64,000 bases of DNA from DATLGB01 sp963726825 (GCA_963726825.1 CAVSDT010000001.1:1116001-1180000), one strand, 5' to 3'. Shown: positions 1 through 10,409, counted from the stretch's first letter. The notes: generated by a model from the sequence alone, not told the origin. Numbers and translations: made by a program.

Positions 1-1
1 G

Positions 2-804
2 GCCTTCCGGATGGGCGGGGACGAGTTCTGCGCGATCTTCGAGCCGGGCGACCAGATCGTCGAGCCGATCGTCGCCGGCGCCGCCTCGACGCTGTCAGAG
101 CGCGGCGAGGGCTTCGACATCGGCTGCTCCTGGGGCTCGATCGTCCTGCCGCTGGAGGCCGAGGACGCCGACACGGCGCTGCGCCTGGCCGACCGGCGCA
201 TGTACGCCCACAAGCACGGCGGGCGCACGTCCGCCGGCCGCCAGACCAAGGACGTGCTCCTGCGCGTGCTGGCCGAGCGCAACCCCGTCCTGACCTCGCA
301 CATGCACGACGTCGCCGAGCTCGCCGACCGCACCTGCCGCGAGCTCGCGCTCCCCGACGAGGAGCGCGCGGACGTCGTCCACGCCGCCGAGCTGCACGAC
401 GTCGGCAAGGTCGCGATCCCGGACGCGATCCTCGACAAGCCCGGGCCGCTGGACAGCGCCGAGTGGGAGTTCATGCGCCGTCACACGCTGATCGGCGAGC
501 GCATCATCGCCGCCGCGCCCGCCCTGCAGCGGGTCGCGCAGATCGTGCGCTCGAGCCACGAGCGCTGGGACGGCCAGGGCTACCCCGACCAGCTCGCCGG
601 AGAGGCGATCCCGCTCGGCGCCCGCGTCGTCGCCGTCGCCGATGCGTTCGACGCGATGGTCACCGAGCGCCCCTACGCCGCGGCGCAGACCCCCTTGAGC
701 GCGATCGCGGAGCTGCGGCGCTGCGCCGGCTCCCAGTTCGACCCGGTGGTGGTCGAGGCGTTCCGGGCCGCGATGGACCGGCAGGCCGCGGTCAGCGCCG
801 CCGG

Positions 805-808
<4 letters not shown>
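2..808 (+). CDS. GGDEF + HD-GYP signalling protein, 3' part (5' end outside window)
   Basis: The reading frame is open from the first bases of the window, so this is the C-terminal 268 residues of a longer protein. The GGDEF signature lies at visible residues 5-9, followed by the end of a diguanylate-cyclase fold. An HD-GYP phosphodiesterase domain follows: HDVGK near 132-136 and HERWDGQGYP near 186-195, both with metal ligands intact. The protein would make and/or degrade cyclic di-GMP; sensory domains are presumably upstream. The GGDEF motif is complete, so cyclase activity is possible. The stop codon overlaps the convergent mutase stop (CTAG), leaving no terminator space. The domain call is secure; the net activity is not. 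Confidence 0.9.
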
Positions 809-2436
<1,628 letters not shown>

Positions 2437-2442
2437 GGGGGA

Positions 2443-2448
2443 AGGCTA
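2443..2448 (-). promoter_or_regulatory. -10 hexamer TAGCCT of mutase gene
   Basis: TANNNT hexamer ending 6 nt before the mutase ATG; the predicted transcript would be leaderless. No clear -35 is seen. Confidence 0.5.
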
Positions 2449-2463
2449 CCCCCGCGCCGTGGG

Positions 2464-3507
2464 CTACGAGACGCCGGCCTGGGTCTCGTCGACGATCTCG
2501 CCGACGAGCTCCTCGAGGACGTCCTCGAGCGAGACGACGCCGAGGACGCTGCCGTCCGCCGCCCGCACGCGGCCGAGGTGGGCCTTCTCGCGCTGGAGGA
2601 TCTGCAGCACGGCGCGCAGGGGCGCCGCCACGGAGACGTCAGGGAGCGGTCGCACCCAGCTCGGGGCGATCGGCCGCTGGCGGTGGCGCTCCTCGAACTC
2701 CAGCGCGTCCTTGAGATGCAGGTAGCCGACGAGCTGGCCCGTGTCGAGGACGGGGAAGCGCGAGAAGCCGGTCTCGCCCGACAGCGCCTCGACCTCGGCC
2801 GGCGTCACGTCCGGCGCGACGGTGCGCAGCTCCGACAGGGGCAGCAGGACGGAGGACGCGTCGCGCTCGGAGAACTCCAGCGCGCCGACGAGCAGGCGCT
2901 CCTCCGCCGGTTCGAGCAGCCCCTCGCGACGGGACTCGCCGACGAAGCCGGCGACCTCGTCGCGGGTGAACGCGGAGGCCACCTCGTCCTGGGGCTCGAC
3001 GCCGACGAGGCGCAGGATGCCGTTGGAGGTCGCGTTGAGGACGGAGATGAACGGCCCGAGCGTGCGGGTGATGAACACCAGCGGCGGGGCGAGCACGAGC
3101 ACCGCGCGCTCGGGGCCGGCGAGCGAGATGTTCTTCGGCACCATCTCGCCGAGCACGACGTGGAGCGCCGCGACGATCGTCAGCGCGATCGCGAAGGCAA
3201 CGGGATGCACCGCGGCCTCGGGCAGCCCGACGGCCTCGAAGACCGGCTCGAGCTGGTGCGCGACGGCCGGTTCGCCGAGGTAGCCGAGCCCGAGCGAGCA
3301 GATCGTGATGCCCAGCTGCGCGCCGGCCATCATCAGCGATACGTGCTCCATCGCGTTGAGCGCGATCCTCGCGGCCCGTGAGCCCTCCTCGGCGCGCGGC
3401 TCGATGCTCGCGCGACGGGCGGAGATGAGGGCGAACTCCGCACCGACGAAGAACGCGTTGAGCCCGAGCAGCAGCACGGAGAAGCCGATCGCGAAGCCGT
3501 CGCTCAC
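2464..3507 (-). CDS. CNNM/CBS-pair membrane protein (CorC/HlyC-like), shorter paralogue
   Basis: This 347-residue protein has an N-terminal DUF21/CNNM transmembrane domain (about 1-175, beginning with a long hydrophobic helix and carrying the GEMVPKN motif) and two CBS domains (about 200-320). It lacks the C-terminal CorC_HlyC domain found in its upstream neighbour. Family members are linked to Mg2+/Co2+ export or resistance and sit in the cytoplasmic membrane. It starts with GTG at 3507, overlapping the TGA of the upstream paralogue by 4 nt (GTGA), so the two are translationally coupled and may work together. Function as an ion transporter is inferred from the family. Confidence 0.88.
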   Translation of the reverse strand: MSDGFAIGFSVLLLGLNAFFVGAEFALISARRASIEPRAEEGSRAARIALNAMEHVSLMMAGAQLGITICSLGLGYLGEPAVAHQLEPVFEAVGLPEAAVHPVAFAIALTIVAALHVVLGEMVPKNISLAGPERAVLVLAPPLVFITRTLGPFISVLNATSNGILRLVGVEPQDEVASAFTRDEVAGFVGESRREGLLEPAEERLLVGALEFSERDASSVLLPLSELRTVAPDVTPAEVEALSGETGFSRFPVLDTGQLVGYLHLKDALEFEERHRQRPIAPSWVRPLPDVSVAAPLRAVLQILQREKAHLGRVRAADGSVLGVVSLEDVLEELVGEIVDETQAGVS

Positions 3508-4856
3508 CGGTCCTCCTCCTCGCCGTCCTCGACGCGCCGCCGGCGGTCGGTGACGCGCAGGCGGTCGACGCGCAGGCCGTCCATGCGGACGACCTTCAAG
3601 GTCGCGGTGCGCGGGTTGCGCTCGAGGTCGATGACGTCGAGGGTGACCTCGTCCCCGACCTCGGGGATGTGCTCGACGTGGAGCGCCATCAGGCCGCCGA
3701 GCGTCTCGTACTCGTCGTCCTCGGGCAGGACGAGCCCGACGGCGCGCCCGGCCTCGTCGGGACGCAGCAGGCCCGAGACGAGCCAGCCCTGCGGGGTGCG
3801 CACGACGGCGTCCTCCGGCGTGTCGTGCTCGTCGACGACCTCGCCGACGATCTCCTCGATCAGGTCCTCCATCGTGACCACGCCGTCGACCCCGCCGTAC
3901 TCGTCGACGACGACCGCGATCTGCAGGCCGCCCTCGCGCAGCTGCTCGAGCAGCGCGTCGAGCTCCAGCGAGTTGGGGACGACGACGGGCTCGGTCAGGT
4001 GGTCGCGCACGAGCGCCGTCTGGCGCTCGCCGACCGGGACCGCCACGGCGTGCTTGATGTGGATGACGCCGACGACGTGGTCGGGGCCCTCGTCCACGAC
4101 GGGGAAGCGCGAGTACCCCGACTCACGGGCGAGCTCGATGACGGCGCCGACCGGCTCGTCGGCCTCGAGGTAGCGCATCCGCACGCGCGGGGTCATGACG
4201 TCCTCCGCGCGGCGCTCCCCGAAGGCCAGGGAGCGCTGCAGCAGCGTCGCGGTGCCGGCCTCGAGCGTCCCTTCCTGCGCGGAGCGGCGCACGAGCGAGG
4301 TGAGCTCCTCCGCCGAGCGGGCCGAGGCCAGCTCCTCCTGGGGCTCGATGCCGAAGCGGCGCAGGATCCCGTTGGCGGCGGAGTTGAAGAAGCGGATCGG
4401 CAGCGCGAAGGTCGCGGTGAACAGGCGCATGAAGCGCTGGACGCGCACCGCGGTGGTCATCGGCGCGGCGATCGCGAGGTTCTTGGGGACCAGCTCGCCG
4501 AGGGTCATCGTCGCCGCGGTGGCCAGGATGAGGGCGAGCACCAGGGAGACCGGGTCGACGGCGCCCCCGGGGAGGCCGATCGCCTCCAGCGGGCCGTCGA
4601 CGAGGTTCGCCACCGCCGGCTCGGCCATGTAGCCGATGGCGAGGTTCGTGATGGTGATGCCCAGCTGCGCGCCGCTGAGCTGGGTCGAGAGCGACTTCAG
4701 CGCGGCGAGCACGCCGTCGGCGCCGCGCTCGCCGTTCTCGGCCGCGCGTTCGACGTTGGCGCGGTCGATCGTGACGAACGCGAACTCGGCGGCGACGAAC
4801 GCGCCGCAGGCGGCGACGAGCACCAGCGCACCCAGCAGCAGCAGGACCTCCGTCAT
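3504..4856 (-). CDS. CNNM/CBS/CorC_HlyC-domain membrane protein
   Basis: This 450-residue paralogue of the downstream gene has the complete architecture: CNNM/DUF21 membrane domain (about 1-185, with GELVPKN), a CBS pair (about 210-330, ending in a DEYGGVDGVVTMEDLIEEIVGE signature) and a C-terminal CorC_HlyC domain (about 350-430). It probably takes part in Mg2+/divalent-cation transport or tolerance. The frame is open upstream, but the ATG at 4856 begins the hydrophobic helix, and that ATG overlaps the TGA of a short upstream ORF (ATGA). The longer alternative would run into the divergent peptidase gene. Confidence 0.9.
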   Translation of the reverse strand: MTEVLLLLGALVLVAACGAFVAAEFAFVTIDRANVERAAENGERGADGVLAALKSLSTQLSGAQLGITITNLAIGYMAEPAVANLVDGPLEAIGLPGGAVDPVSLVLALILATAATMTLGELVPKNLAIAAPMTTAVRVQRFMRLFTATFALPIRFFNSAANGILRRFGIEPQEELASARSAEELTSLVRRSAQEGTLEAGTATLLQRSLAFGERRAEDVMTPRVRMRYLEADEPVGAVIELARESGYSRFPVVDEGPDHVVGVIHIKHAVAVPVGERQTALVRDHLTEPVVVPNSLELDALLEQLREGGLQIAVVVDEYGGVDGVVTMEDLIEEIVGEVVDEHDTPEDAVVRTPQGWLVSGLLRPDEAGRAVGLVLPEDDEYETLGGLMALHVEHIPEVGDEVTLDVIDLERNPRTATLKVVRMDGLRVDRLRVTDRRRRVEDGEEEDR

Positions 4857-4939
4857 CGCGCACCCACGGCGTCCAGCCGACCGCGGGCGCGCGGGGTACT
4901 GGGAGGTTGGGAGTCGTCGGCGGGGCCGGCGGCCATCAC
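4853..4939 (-). CDS. Possible 28-codon leader ORF upstream of CorC-like operon
   Basis: A 28-residue ORF (GTG 4939, or ATG 4936) ends in a TGA that overlaps the ATG of the CNNM/CBS gene as ATGA, the same coupling used at real junctions here. A TAGCCT -10 hexamer sits 8 nt before the GTG, the same geometry as other operon heads. The peptide contains a Pro-Pro pair and further Pro and Arg codons. Leader peptides with proline codons control Mg2+ transporter genes in enterobacteria (mgtA/mgtL, mgtC/mgtP), which makes a regulatory role attractive but unproven. It could also be chance open frame in GC-rich DNA. Confidence 0.4.
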   Translation of the reverse strand: MMAAGPADDSQPPSTPRARGRLDAVGAR

Positions 4940-4947
4940 TGGTGCTG

Positions 4948-4953
4948 AGGCTA
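4948..4953 (-). promoter_or_regulatory. -10 hexamer TAGCCT of CorC-like operon/leader ORF
   Basis: TANNNT 8 nt upstream of the GTG at 4939 and about 90 nt upstream of the first CNNM/CBS ATG. It supports transcription beginning at the short leader ORF. Confidence 0.45.
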
Positions 4954-5030
4954 GCCGGTGCGCAGGCGCCAGACCGCGGTCCGCACGGCGACGTCGCGGG
5001 TCCGAGCGTCCAACCTGGCGGGCCGCTTGG

Positions 5031-5036
5031 CATCCT
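5031..5036 (+). promoter_or_regulatory. Near-consensus -10 (CATCCT) of secreted peptidase
   Basis: CATCCT, one mismatch to TANNNT, ends 7 nt before the ATG at 5044, which is the spacing seen at other leaderless starts in this window. Confidence 0.3.
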
Positions 5037-5043
5037 GTCACCC

Positions 5044-6063
5044 ATGCCCCTCCTCTCACGCTGCGCCCGCCGGGCGACGCTCGCCGCGGTCGCCCTCGGC
5101 CTCGCGGCCCCCGCGGCCGCCGGTGCCGCGACCGCGACCGGCCAGGTCTTCTACCCCAATCCCGTCCAGTCGCTGCGCGACGAGTCGCTGACCGACCGCA
5201 AGGACGCCGACTTCTTCTCGCCCGATCCACGCCTGCGAACGGCCTACAAGCGCGTGACGCTGCGCGACCTCGACGGCTCGGGGACGCTCAGCGGCACCTA
5301 CGCCCGGGTCGAGTCCTCGACCGGCAAGCCCGCGCGCCGGGACACCACGGGCTTCGTCCACACCCGTGACGAGGACCAGTTCGAGCAGGTGATGGGGTAC
5401 TTCTGGATCACGGAGGCCCAGCACTACCTGCAGTCGCTCGGACTCCGGGGCCCGGTGAACGCCCGGCAGCAGCTGCTGCGCATCTCGCAGTACGGCGGCG
5501 ACAACTCCTTCTACCGCGAGGGCACCGGCAAGCTCACGATCACGCTCGGCAAGGGCGGGGTCGACGACGCCGAGGACGGCGAGGTGATCGTGCACGAGTA
5601 CGGGCACTCGGTGCAGGACGACCAGGTGCGCGGGTTCGGCGCGGGCCCGGAGGCCGGCGCCATCGGCGAGGGCTTCGGCGACTACCTCGCCGTCGAGGTC
5701 TCCACGGCGGTCACGGGCAACACGTTCGAGCCCGCGTGCGTGGCCGACTGGGACTCGACCTCCTACACGCCCGGCCCGGTCCACTGCCTGCGACGGCTGG
5801 ACTCCACGAAGCACTACCCGCAGGACGTCGCGGGCGAGGTCCACGCCGACGGCGAGCTGTGGTCGGGCGCCCTGTGGCGCGCGCGGCAGCTGCTCGGCGA
5901 CGCCCGCCGGGCCGACCGCGTGATCGTCAACGCGCAGTTCGCCTTCGCGCCGGATGCGTCCTTCGCGCAGGCCGCCCGGGCGACGATCGCCGCGGCCGGG
6001 TCCGACACGGCGGCCGCCGCCGCGTTCCGCCAGGCCTTCACGGAGCGGGGCTTCCTGGGCTGA
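5044..6063 (+). CDS. Secreted HExxH zinc metallopeptidase (fungalysin-like)
   Basis: This 339-residue protein starts with a typical signal peptide (Arg-rich, then an Ala/Leu-rich helix, cleavage near residue 28). The zinc-binding HEYGH is at 184-188 and the third ligand motif GEGFGDY at 208-214, the spacing of gluzincin peptidases and similar to the M36 fungalysin group. The catalytic Glu is present. It is shorter than classical M36 enzymes and has no obvious propeptide, so it may belong to a minor actinobacterial branch. It would act outside the cell. The ATG at 5044 is chosen because it begins the signal peptide. The gene is divergent from the CorC-like operon. Confidence 0.85.
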   Translation: MPLLSRCARRATLAAVALGLAAPAAAGAATATGQVFYPNPVQSLRDESLTDRKDADFFSPDPRLRTAYKRVTLRDLDGSGTLSGTYARVESSTGKPARRDTTGFVHTRDEDQFEQVMGYFWITEAQHYLQSLGLRGPVNARQQLLRISQYGGDNSFYREGTGKLTITLGKGGVDDAEDGEVIVHEYGHSVQDDQVRGFGAGPEAGAIGEGFGDYLAVEVSTAVTGNTFEPACVADWDSTSYTPGPVHCLRRLDSTKHYPQDVAGEVHADGELWSGALWRARQLLGDARRADRVIVNAQFAFAPDASFAQAARATIAAAGSDTAAAAAFRQAFTERGFLG

Positions 6064-6064
6064 G

Positions 6065-6070
6065 TAGCGT
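6065..6070 (+). promoter_or_regulatory. -10 hexamer TAGCGT of selA
   Basis: TANNNT starting 2 nt after the peptidase stop and ending 7 nt before the GTG at 6078; it selects that GTG over one at 6069, which would lie inside the hexamer. Confidence 0.5.
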
Positions 6071-6077
6071 GCGCGGG

Positions 6078-7394
6078 GTGGAGGACCCGCGCACCCTGCC
6101 GTCCGTCGACGCGCTCGCCAGGAAGCTGGACGCGTCCCCCCACGCCGCGGTCCGCGCCGCGCGGTCGGTGATCGACGCCCGCCGCGCGGAGCTGCTCGCG
6201 GGCGACGCGGCGGAGGCGGACCTCGTGGCCCGCGCACAGGCGACCCTGCGCGCGGACGCGCGGCCCTCGCTGCGGCGGGTGCTCAACGCGACGGGCGTCC
6301 TGCTGCACACCAACCTCGGCCGGGCGCCGCTCGCCGCCGCCGCGCGTGACGCCGTCGCGCGGGTGGCCGAGGGCTACGCCAACGTGGAGCTCGACCTGGA
6401 CGGTGGCGGGCGCGGCTCCCGCCACGACCACGTCGAAGGCCTGCTGCGGGAGCTCACCGGCGCCGAGGCCGCGATCGCGGTCAACAACGGCGCGGGCGCG
6501 GCGCTGCTGGCCGTGGCGGCGCTGGGCGCGCGGGAGGGCCTGGGCGAGGTCGTCGTCTCCCGCGGCCAGCTCGTCGAGATCGGCGGCGGGTTCCGGGTCC
6601 CCGACGTCGTCGCGCAGGCGGGCGCGCGGCTCGTGGAGGTCGGGACGACCAACCGCACCCGCCTCGCCGACTACGAGCGCGCCCTGACCCCGCGCACCGG
6701 CGCGGTCCTGCGCGCGCACCAGTCCAACTTCCGCCAGCTCGGGTTCGTCGAGCAGGTCGAGATCGAGGCGCTCTGCGGCCTCGGCGTCCCCGTCGTCGAC
6801 GACGTCGGCTCCGGCCGGCTGGCCGAGGACGGCGACGACCTCCTCGGGGACGAGCCGTCGGTGCGCCGCTCCGTCGCGGCCGGGGCGGCGCTGACCGTCT
6901 TCTCCGGCGACAAGCTGCTGGGCGGCCCGCAGGCCGGGCTGATCGTCGGCAGCGCCGAGGCGGTGGCGCTCGCGCGCCGGCATCCCCTGGCCCGCGCCCT
7001 GCGCGCCGACAAGCTCACGCTGGCCGCGCTGGAGGCGACGCTGCGCATCCATCGCGACCCGGGGCTCGCCCGCCACGAGCTCCCGCTCCAGGCGATGCTG
7101 ACCGCCTCCGAGGACGTGCTGGGGGCGCGCGCCGGCAGCCTGGCCGCGGCGACCGGCGGAGAGGTCGTGCGCGCCGTGGCCCGCGTCGGCGGCGGGGCGC
7201 TGCCGCTCGCCGAGCTCCCCGGCCCCGCCGTCGCGCTCGCCGGCCCCGATCCCGACGGCCTGGCCGCCCGGCTGCGCGCCGGCGACCCGCCGGTGCTCGC
7301 CCGCATCGAGGACGGGCGCGTGCTGCTGGACCCGCGCACGCTCACCGACGCGGAGGCCGAGCTCGTCGCCGCGGCCGTCGCCGCGGCGCGCTAG
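6078..7394 (+). CDS. selA: L-seryl-tRNA(Sec) selenium transferase SelA
   Basis: This 438-residue PLP enzyme converts seryl-tRNA(Sec) to selenocysteinyl-tRNA(Sec) using selenophosphate. The N-terminal tRNA-binding helical region is followed by family motifs NATGVLLHTNLGRAPL (about 70-85), an alanine/glycine-rich cofactor-binding stretch AVNNGAGAALL and VFSGDKLLGGPQAG, in which Lys279 is the expected PLP lysine. The length is close to E. coli SelA (463). The partner selB lies 3.1 kb downstream on the same strand, past an inverted two-component block. No selD or tRNA-Sec gene is visible in the window, so those must be elsewhere. Confidence 0.95.
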   Translation: MEDPRTLPSVDALARKLDASPHAAVRAARSVIDARRAELLAGDAAEADLVARAQATLRADARPSLRRVLNATGVLLHTNLGRAPLAAAARDAVARVAEGYANVELDLDGGGRGSRHDHVEGLLRELTGAEAAIAVNNGAGAALLAVAALGAREGLGEVVVSRGQLVEIGGGFRVPDVVAQAGARLVEVGTTNRTRLADYERALTPRTGAVLRAHQSNFRQLGFVEQVEIEALCGLGVPVVDDVGSGRLAEDGDDLLGDEPSVRRSVAAGAALTVFSGDKLLGGPQAGLIVGSAEAVALARRHPLARALRADKLTLAALEATLRIHRDPGLARHELPLQAMLTASEDVLGARAGSLAAATGGEVVRAVARVGGGALPLAELPGPAVALAGPDPDGLAARLRAGDPPVLARIEDGRVLLDPRTLTDAEAELVAAAVAAAR

Positions 7395-8065
7395 GCGCCG
7401 CGCCTCGGCTGGCTGAGCCCCGACTCGTAGGCGAGGACCACGGCCTGGACGCGGTCGCGCAGCCGCAGCTTCATCAGCACGCGGGCGACGTGGGTCTTGA
7501 CCGTCGTCTCGGACACGATGAGCTCCGCCGCGATCTCCGCGTTGGAGAGGCCGCGGGCGATCAGGCCGAAGACCTCGCGCTCGCGCTCGGTCAGCTCGTC
7601 GTAGCCGCTCGGCGGCTGCGGGTCCGGCGACGCCGCGGAGGCGAAGTCCCGGATCAGCCGCTTGGTGATGGTGGGGGCCAGCAGCGCCTCGCCGCTCGCG
7701 ACGACCCGGATGCCGGCGGCCAGCTGCTCCGGCGGGACGTCCTTGAGCAGGAAGCCCGAGGCGCCGGCGCGCAGGGCCTCGTAGACGTACTCGTTGAGGT
7801 CGAACGTCGTGAGCATGAGGACCTTCGTCGAGCCGTCCGAGGCGTCCGCCTGCTCCAGCACGAGCCGGGTCGCCTCGATGCCGTCGAGCTCCGGCATGCG
7901 GATGTCCATCAGCACGACGTCGGGCTTCAGCCGCCGGGCCAGATCGACGGCCTCCCGGCCGTTGCCGGCCTCGGCGATCACGGACAGGTCGTCCTCCGTG
8001 TCGAGGATCATCTTGAACCCTGCGCGCACGAGCGCCTGGTCGTCCGCGATCAGGATGCGGATCAC
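7391..8065 (-). CDS. NarL/LuxR-family response regulator
   Basis: This 224-residue protein has a receiver domain with acidic pocket DD at 8-9, phospho-acceptor Asp54 (VLMDIRMPELDG), the switch Thr in LMLTTFD, and Lys in FLLKD. A C-terminal LuxR-type helix-turn-helix follows (LTEREREVFGLIARGLSNAEIA, about 157-215). It starts with GTG at 8065, overlapping the kinase stop by 4 nt, so it is the last gene of a three-gene operon with two sensor kinases. Targets are unknown. Its stop overlaps the convergent selA stop. Family assignment is certain; the stimulus and regulon are not. Confidence 0.95.
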   Translation of the reverse strand: MIRILIADDQALVRAGFKMILDTEDDLSVIAEAGNGREAVDLARRLKPDVVLMDIRMPELDGIEATRLVLEQADASDGSTKVLMLTTFDLNEYVYEALRAGASGFLLKDVPPEQLAAGIRVVASGEALLAPTITKRLIRDFASAASPDPQPPSGYDELTEREREVFGLIARGLSNAEIAAELIVSETTVKTHVARVLMKLRLRDRVQAVVLAYESGLSQPRRGA

Positions 8066-9234
8066 GTGGCACCTCCGGTGGTTCCTTGGGTGGTGGTCGG
8101 TTCAGTGGTGAGGCCGTACGGGAGCTCGGCGACGACCTCGTGGCCGCCCCCCGTCACGGTGTGGACGTCGAGGCTGCCGCCGTAGACGGCGACCCGTTCG
8201 CGCGCGCCGAGCAGGCCGGGGTCGCCCGGTGCTGCGTCGGCGCCGCCGGGCCGCCGGTCGGTCACCCGCAGCTGGAGGACGTCCTCGCCCCAGTGCACCC
8301 GCACCGCGGTCGGCGCGCCCGGGGCGGCGCGGACGGCGTCCTCGAGCGCGTCCTGCACCACGCGGTAGGCGCCGAGCCCGAGCCCGGCCGGGACGGGTCG
8401 GGGCTCGCCCGTCACCGCAAGGGTGACCGGGAGGCCGTCGGCGGCCAGGCGCTCGATCAGCCGGGGAAGGCCGTCGAGGGTCGGGTTGGGCTCGCGCTCG
8501 GCGGGCGCGTCGGGGTCGCGCAGCACGGCGAGGAGGCGGCGCATCTCGAGCAGGGCCTCGCGGCCCGTGTGCTCGACCTGGGCGGCGGCCTCGGCGGCAC
8601 GCGTCGCGTCGGACGCCAGGGTCCGGCGGCCGCCGCCGGCCTGCACGACCATCACCGAGATCGCGTGCGCGACGACGTCGTGGAGCTCGTGGGCGATGCG
8701 GCGGCGCTCCTCGGCGACGGCCCGGCGGCTGGCGGCGGCCGCGTGGTCCTCCAGCTCGCGGGTCTGGCGCTCCAGCCGGGCGACGAGCAGGCTGCGGTTG
8801 TAGGCCGCCCGGCCGGCAGCGAACGCGCCGAGGCCGATGGCGGGGTAGAAGACGAAGTCCGACCCGACCCCCTCGTCGAGCCGGACGGTTGCGACGGTGA
8901 CGACGGCGACGTAGACCAGCGCCCACGCCGGCAGCTCGCGCCCCCGCAGGCGGGTGCCGGCGGTGTAGGCGAGCAGCAGCGTCGGCAGCAGCTCGATGCG
9001 GTAGGCCGTCGGCGGGCTGAGCAGCCCGGCCTGGATCCCGGCGACCACCAGGAAGCCCCAGGTGCAGGCCCGTGGGGCGCCGAGGCGGCCCGCCAGCAGC
9101 GCGCCGATGAGCGCGAGGGCCGCGATGTCCGCCGCCGGCGGGCCCGCGAACTCCCCGGGGGGGCGCGCGAGGCGCTCGGCGACGCCGACGGCGACGACCA
9201 CCGCGGCCAGGACGAGGTCCAGCCGCTGCCTCAC
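8062..9234 (-). CDS. DesK/NarL-type sensor histidine kinase (second of tandem pair)
   Basis: This 390-residue protein has an N-terminal region with about four to five hydrophobic segments (1-145), a HisKA_3 dimerisation helix with phospho-acceptor motif AHELHDVVAH (His185) and a C-terminal HATPase domain. Two nucleotide-binding features look degraded: the N-box Asn expected in YRVVQ-ALTN is replaced (YRVVQDALEDAVRAA), and the G1 DxGxG motif reads TDRRPGG. It may therefore be a weak kinase or one that works with its upstream paralogue. GTG 9234 overlaps the upstream kinase stop (GTGA); its own stop overlaps the response-regulator start. Confidence 0.9.
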   Translation of the reverse strand: MRQRLDLVLAAVVVAVGVAERLARPPGEFAGPPAADIAALALIGALLAGRLGAPRACTWGFLVVAGIQAGLLSPPTAYRIELLPTLLLAYTAGTRLRGRELPAWALVYVAVVTVATVRLDEGVGSDFVFYPAIGLGAFAAGRAAYNRSLLVARLERQTRELEDHAAAASRRAVAEERRRIAHELHDVVAHAISVMVVQAGGGRRTLASDATRAAEAAAQVEHTGREALLEMRRLLAVLRDPDAPAEREPNPTLDGLPRLIERLAADGLPVTLAVTGEPRPVPAGLGLGAYRVVQDALEDAVRAAPGAPTAVRVHWGEDVLQLRVTDRRPGGADAAPGDPGLLGARERVAVYGGSLDVHTVTGGGHEVVAELPYGLTTEPTTTQGTTGGAT

Positions 9235-10409
9235 GCCGCCACCCCCGCGAACGGGAGGGACACCTGGATGGCGTATCCGCCGGCGGCTCGTGCGCCGGCC
9301 TGCACCGTGCCGCCGCAGACGCGGACGCGCTCCTCGAGGCCGACGAGGCGACGGCCGGCGGTGCGGGTGCCGTCGTCGACGACGGCGAGCTCGAGCGCGT
9401 CCTCGCCGTAGGCCAGCGAGACCTTCGCGCGACCGGCGCCGCCGCGGGCGAGCGCCTCGCCGAGCGCGTCCTGGACGACGCGGTAGGCGGTCAGCTCGAC
9501 GCCGCGCGGCAGGGCGCCGGGGGCCGCGCCGGTGACCGTGAGCCCGACCGGGAGTCCGCGCTCGCGGCTGCGTTCGGCCAACGCCGCGAGACCGTCGATG
9601 CCCGGCTGGGGTTCGAGGGCCGCGGCCTCCCGCGGCCCGCGGCGCAGGACCTCCATCAGGGTCCGCAGCTCCGTCAGCGCTTCGCGGCCGGTCGTCTCCA
9701 CGGCCTGGAACGCGGCGCCGGCGCGTTCGGCGTCGCGGTCGGCCATGCGCCGCGCGACCGCCGCCTGGATGGTCATCGCGCCGAGGGCGTGGGCGACGAT
9801 GTCGTGCAGCTCCCCGGCGATGCGGACGCGCTCGTCGGTGACGGACTCCTCGATGCGGCCGGCACGCTGGGCCTCGAGCTCGGCGGCCTGGTCCGCGAGC
9901 CGGGCGACGATGGCGATGCGGCTGCGCAGCAGCCGACCGGCGACGACCGGGGCGGCGACGAACAGGCCGAGCCCCGTGGTCGTCTGCGCGGCCGAGGTGC
10001 CGTCCTGCCCGATCGCCGTCACCAGGACGACGGCGATCGCGGCCGCGGCGGCGCCGATCGCCGGGCGCGTCGGCAGCCGCACGGCGGCGGTGTAGGTCAC
10101 GAGGCCCCAGGCGAGGTAGACCGTCGTCAGGGCGTCGAACACCGCGCCGGCCGTCAGCGACACCGTCCCCAGCCCGATCGCGGTCACCAGCGCGGCCACC
10201 AGCGGGGTGCGTCGGCGGACGGCGACCCCGGCGGCGACGCACGCGACGGACGGGACGGCACCGAGCGCGGTCCCGAGGGAGACGTCCCCCATGACCTGGA
10301 GCTCCAGCGCCGAGGCCACGACCACGACGAGGGCGAGCAGGGCATCGACGCGCCCGTGGGCCCACGTGCGCGCCCGCGCCCTGGGTGATGGAGGCGGCCG
10401 GCCGGGCAC
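9231..10409 (-). CDS. DesK/NarL-type sensor histidine kinase (first of tandem pair)
   Basis: This 392-residue paralogue of the following kinase has a hydrophobic multi-pass N-terminus (about 20-165), a HisKA_3 motif AGELHDIVAHALG and a HATPase domain. The G1 motif VVDDG is preserved, but the N-box position again lacks Asn (YRVVQDALGEALARG). Two kinases upstream of a single response regulator suggest heterodimers or integration of two signals. The GTG at 10409 is supported by a TAGCGT -10 hexamer 9 nt upstream. The operon is divergent from selB and separates it from selA. The signal is unknown. Confidence 0.9.
   Translation of the reverse strand: MPGRPPPSPRARARTWAHGRVDALLALVVVVASALELQVMGDVSLGTALGAVPSVACVAAGVAVRRRTPLVAALVTAIGLGTVSLTAGAVFDALTTVYLAWGLVTYTAAVRLPTRPAIGAAAAAIAVVLVTAIGQDGTSAAQTTTGLGLFVAAPVVAGRLLRSRIAIVARLADQAAELEAQRAGRIEESVTDERVRIAGELHDIVAHALGAMTIQAAVARRMADRDAERAGAAFQAVETTGREALTELRTLMEVLRRGPREAAALEPQPGIDGLAALAERSRERGLPVGLTVTGAAPGALPRGVELTAYRVVQDALGEALARGGAGRAKVSLAYGEDALELAVVDDGTRTAGRRLVGLEERVRVCGGTVQAGARAAGGYAIQVSLPFAGVAA

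Noticed and set aside
4853..5045. N-terminal extension of the CNNM/CBS protein from 5045
   Set aside because: It would be Pro/Arg/Ser-rich without a membrane-protein start and would overlap the divergent peptidase start; ATG 4856 begins the first membrane helix.
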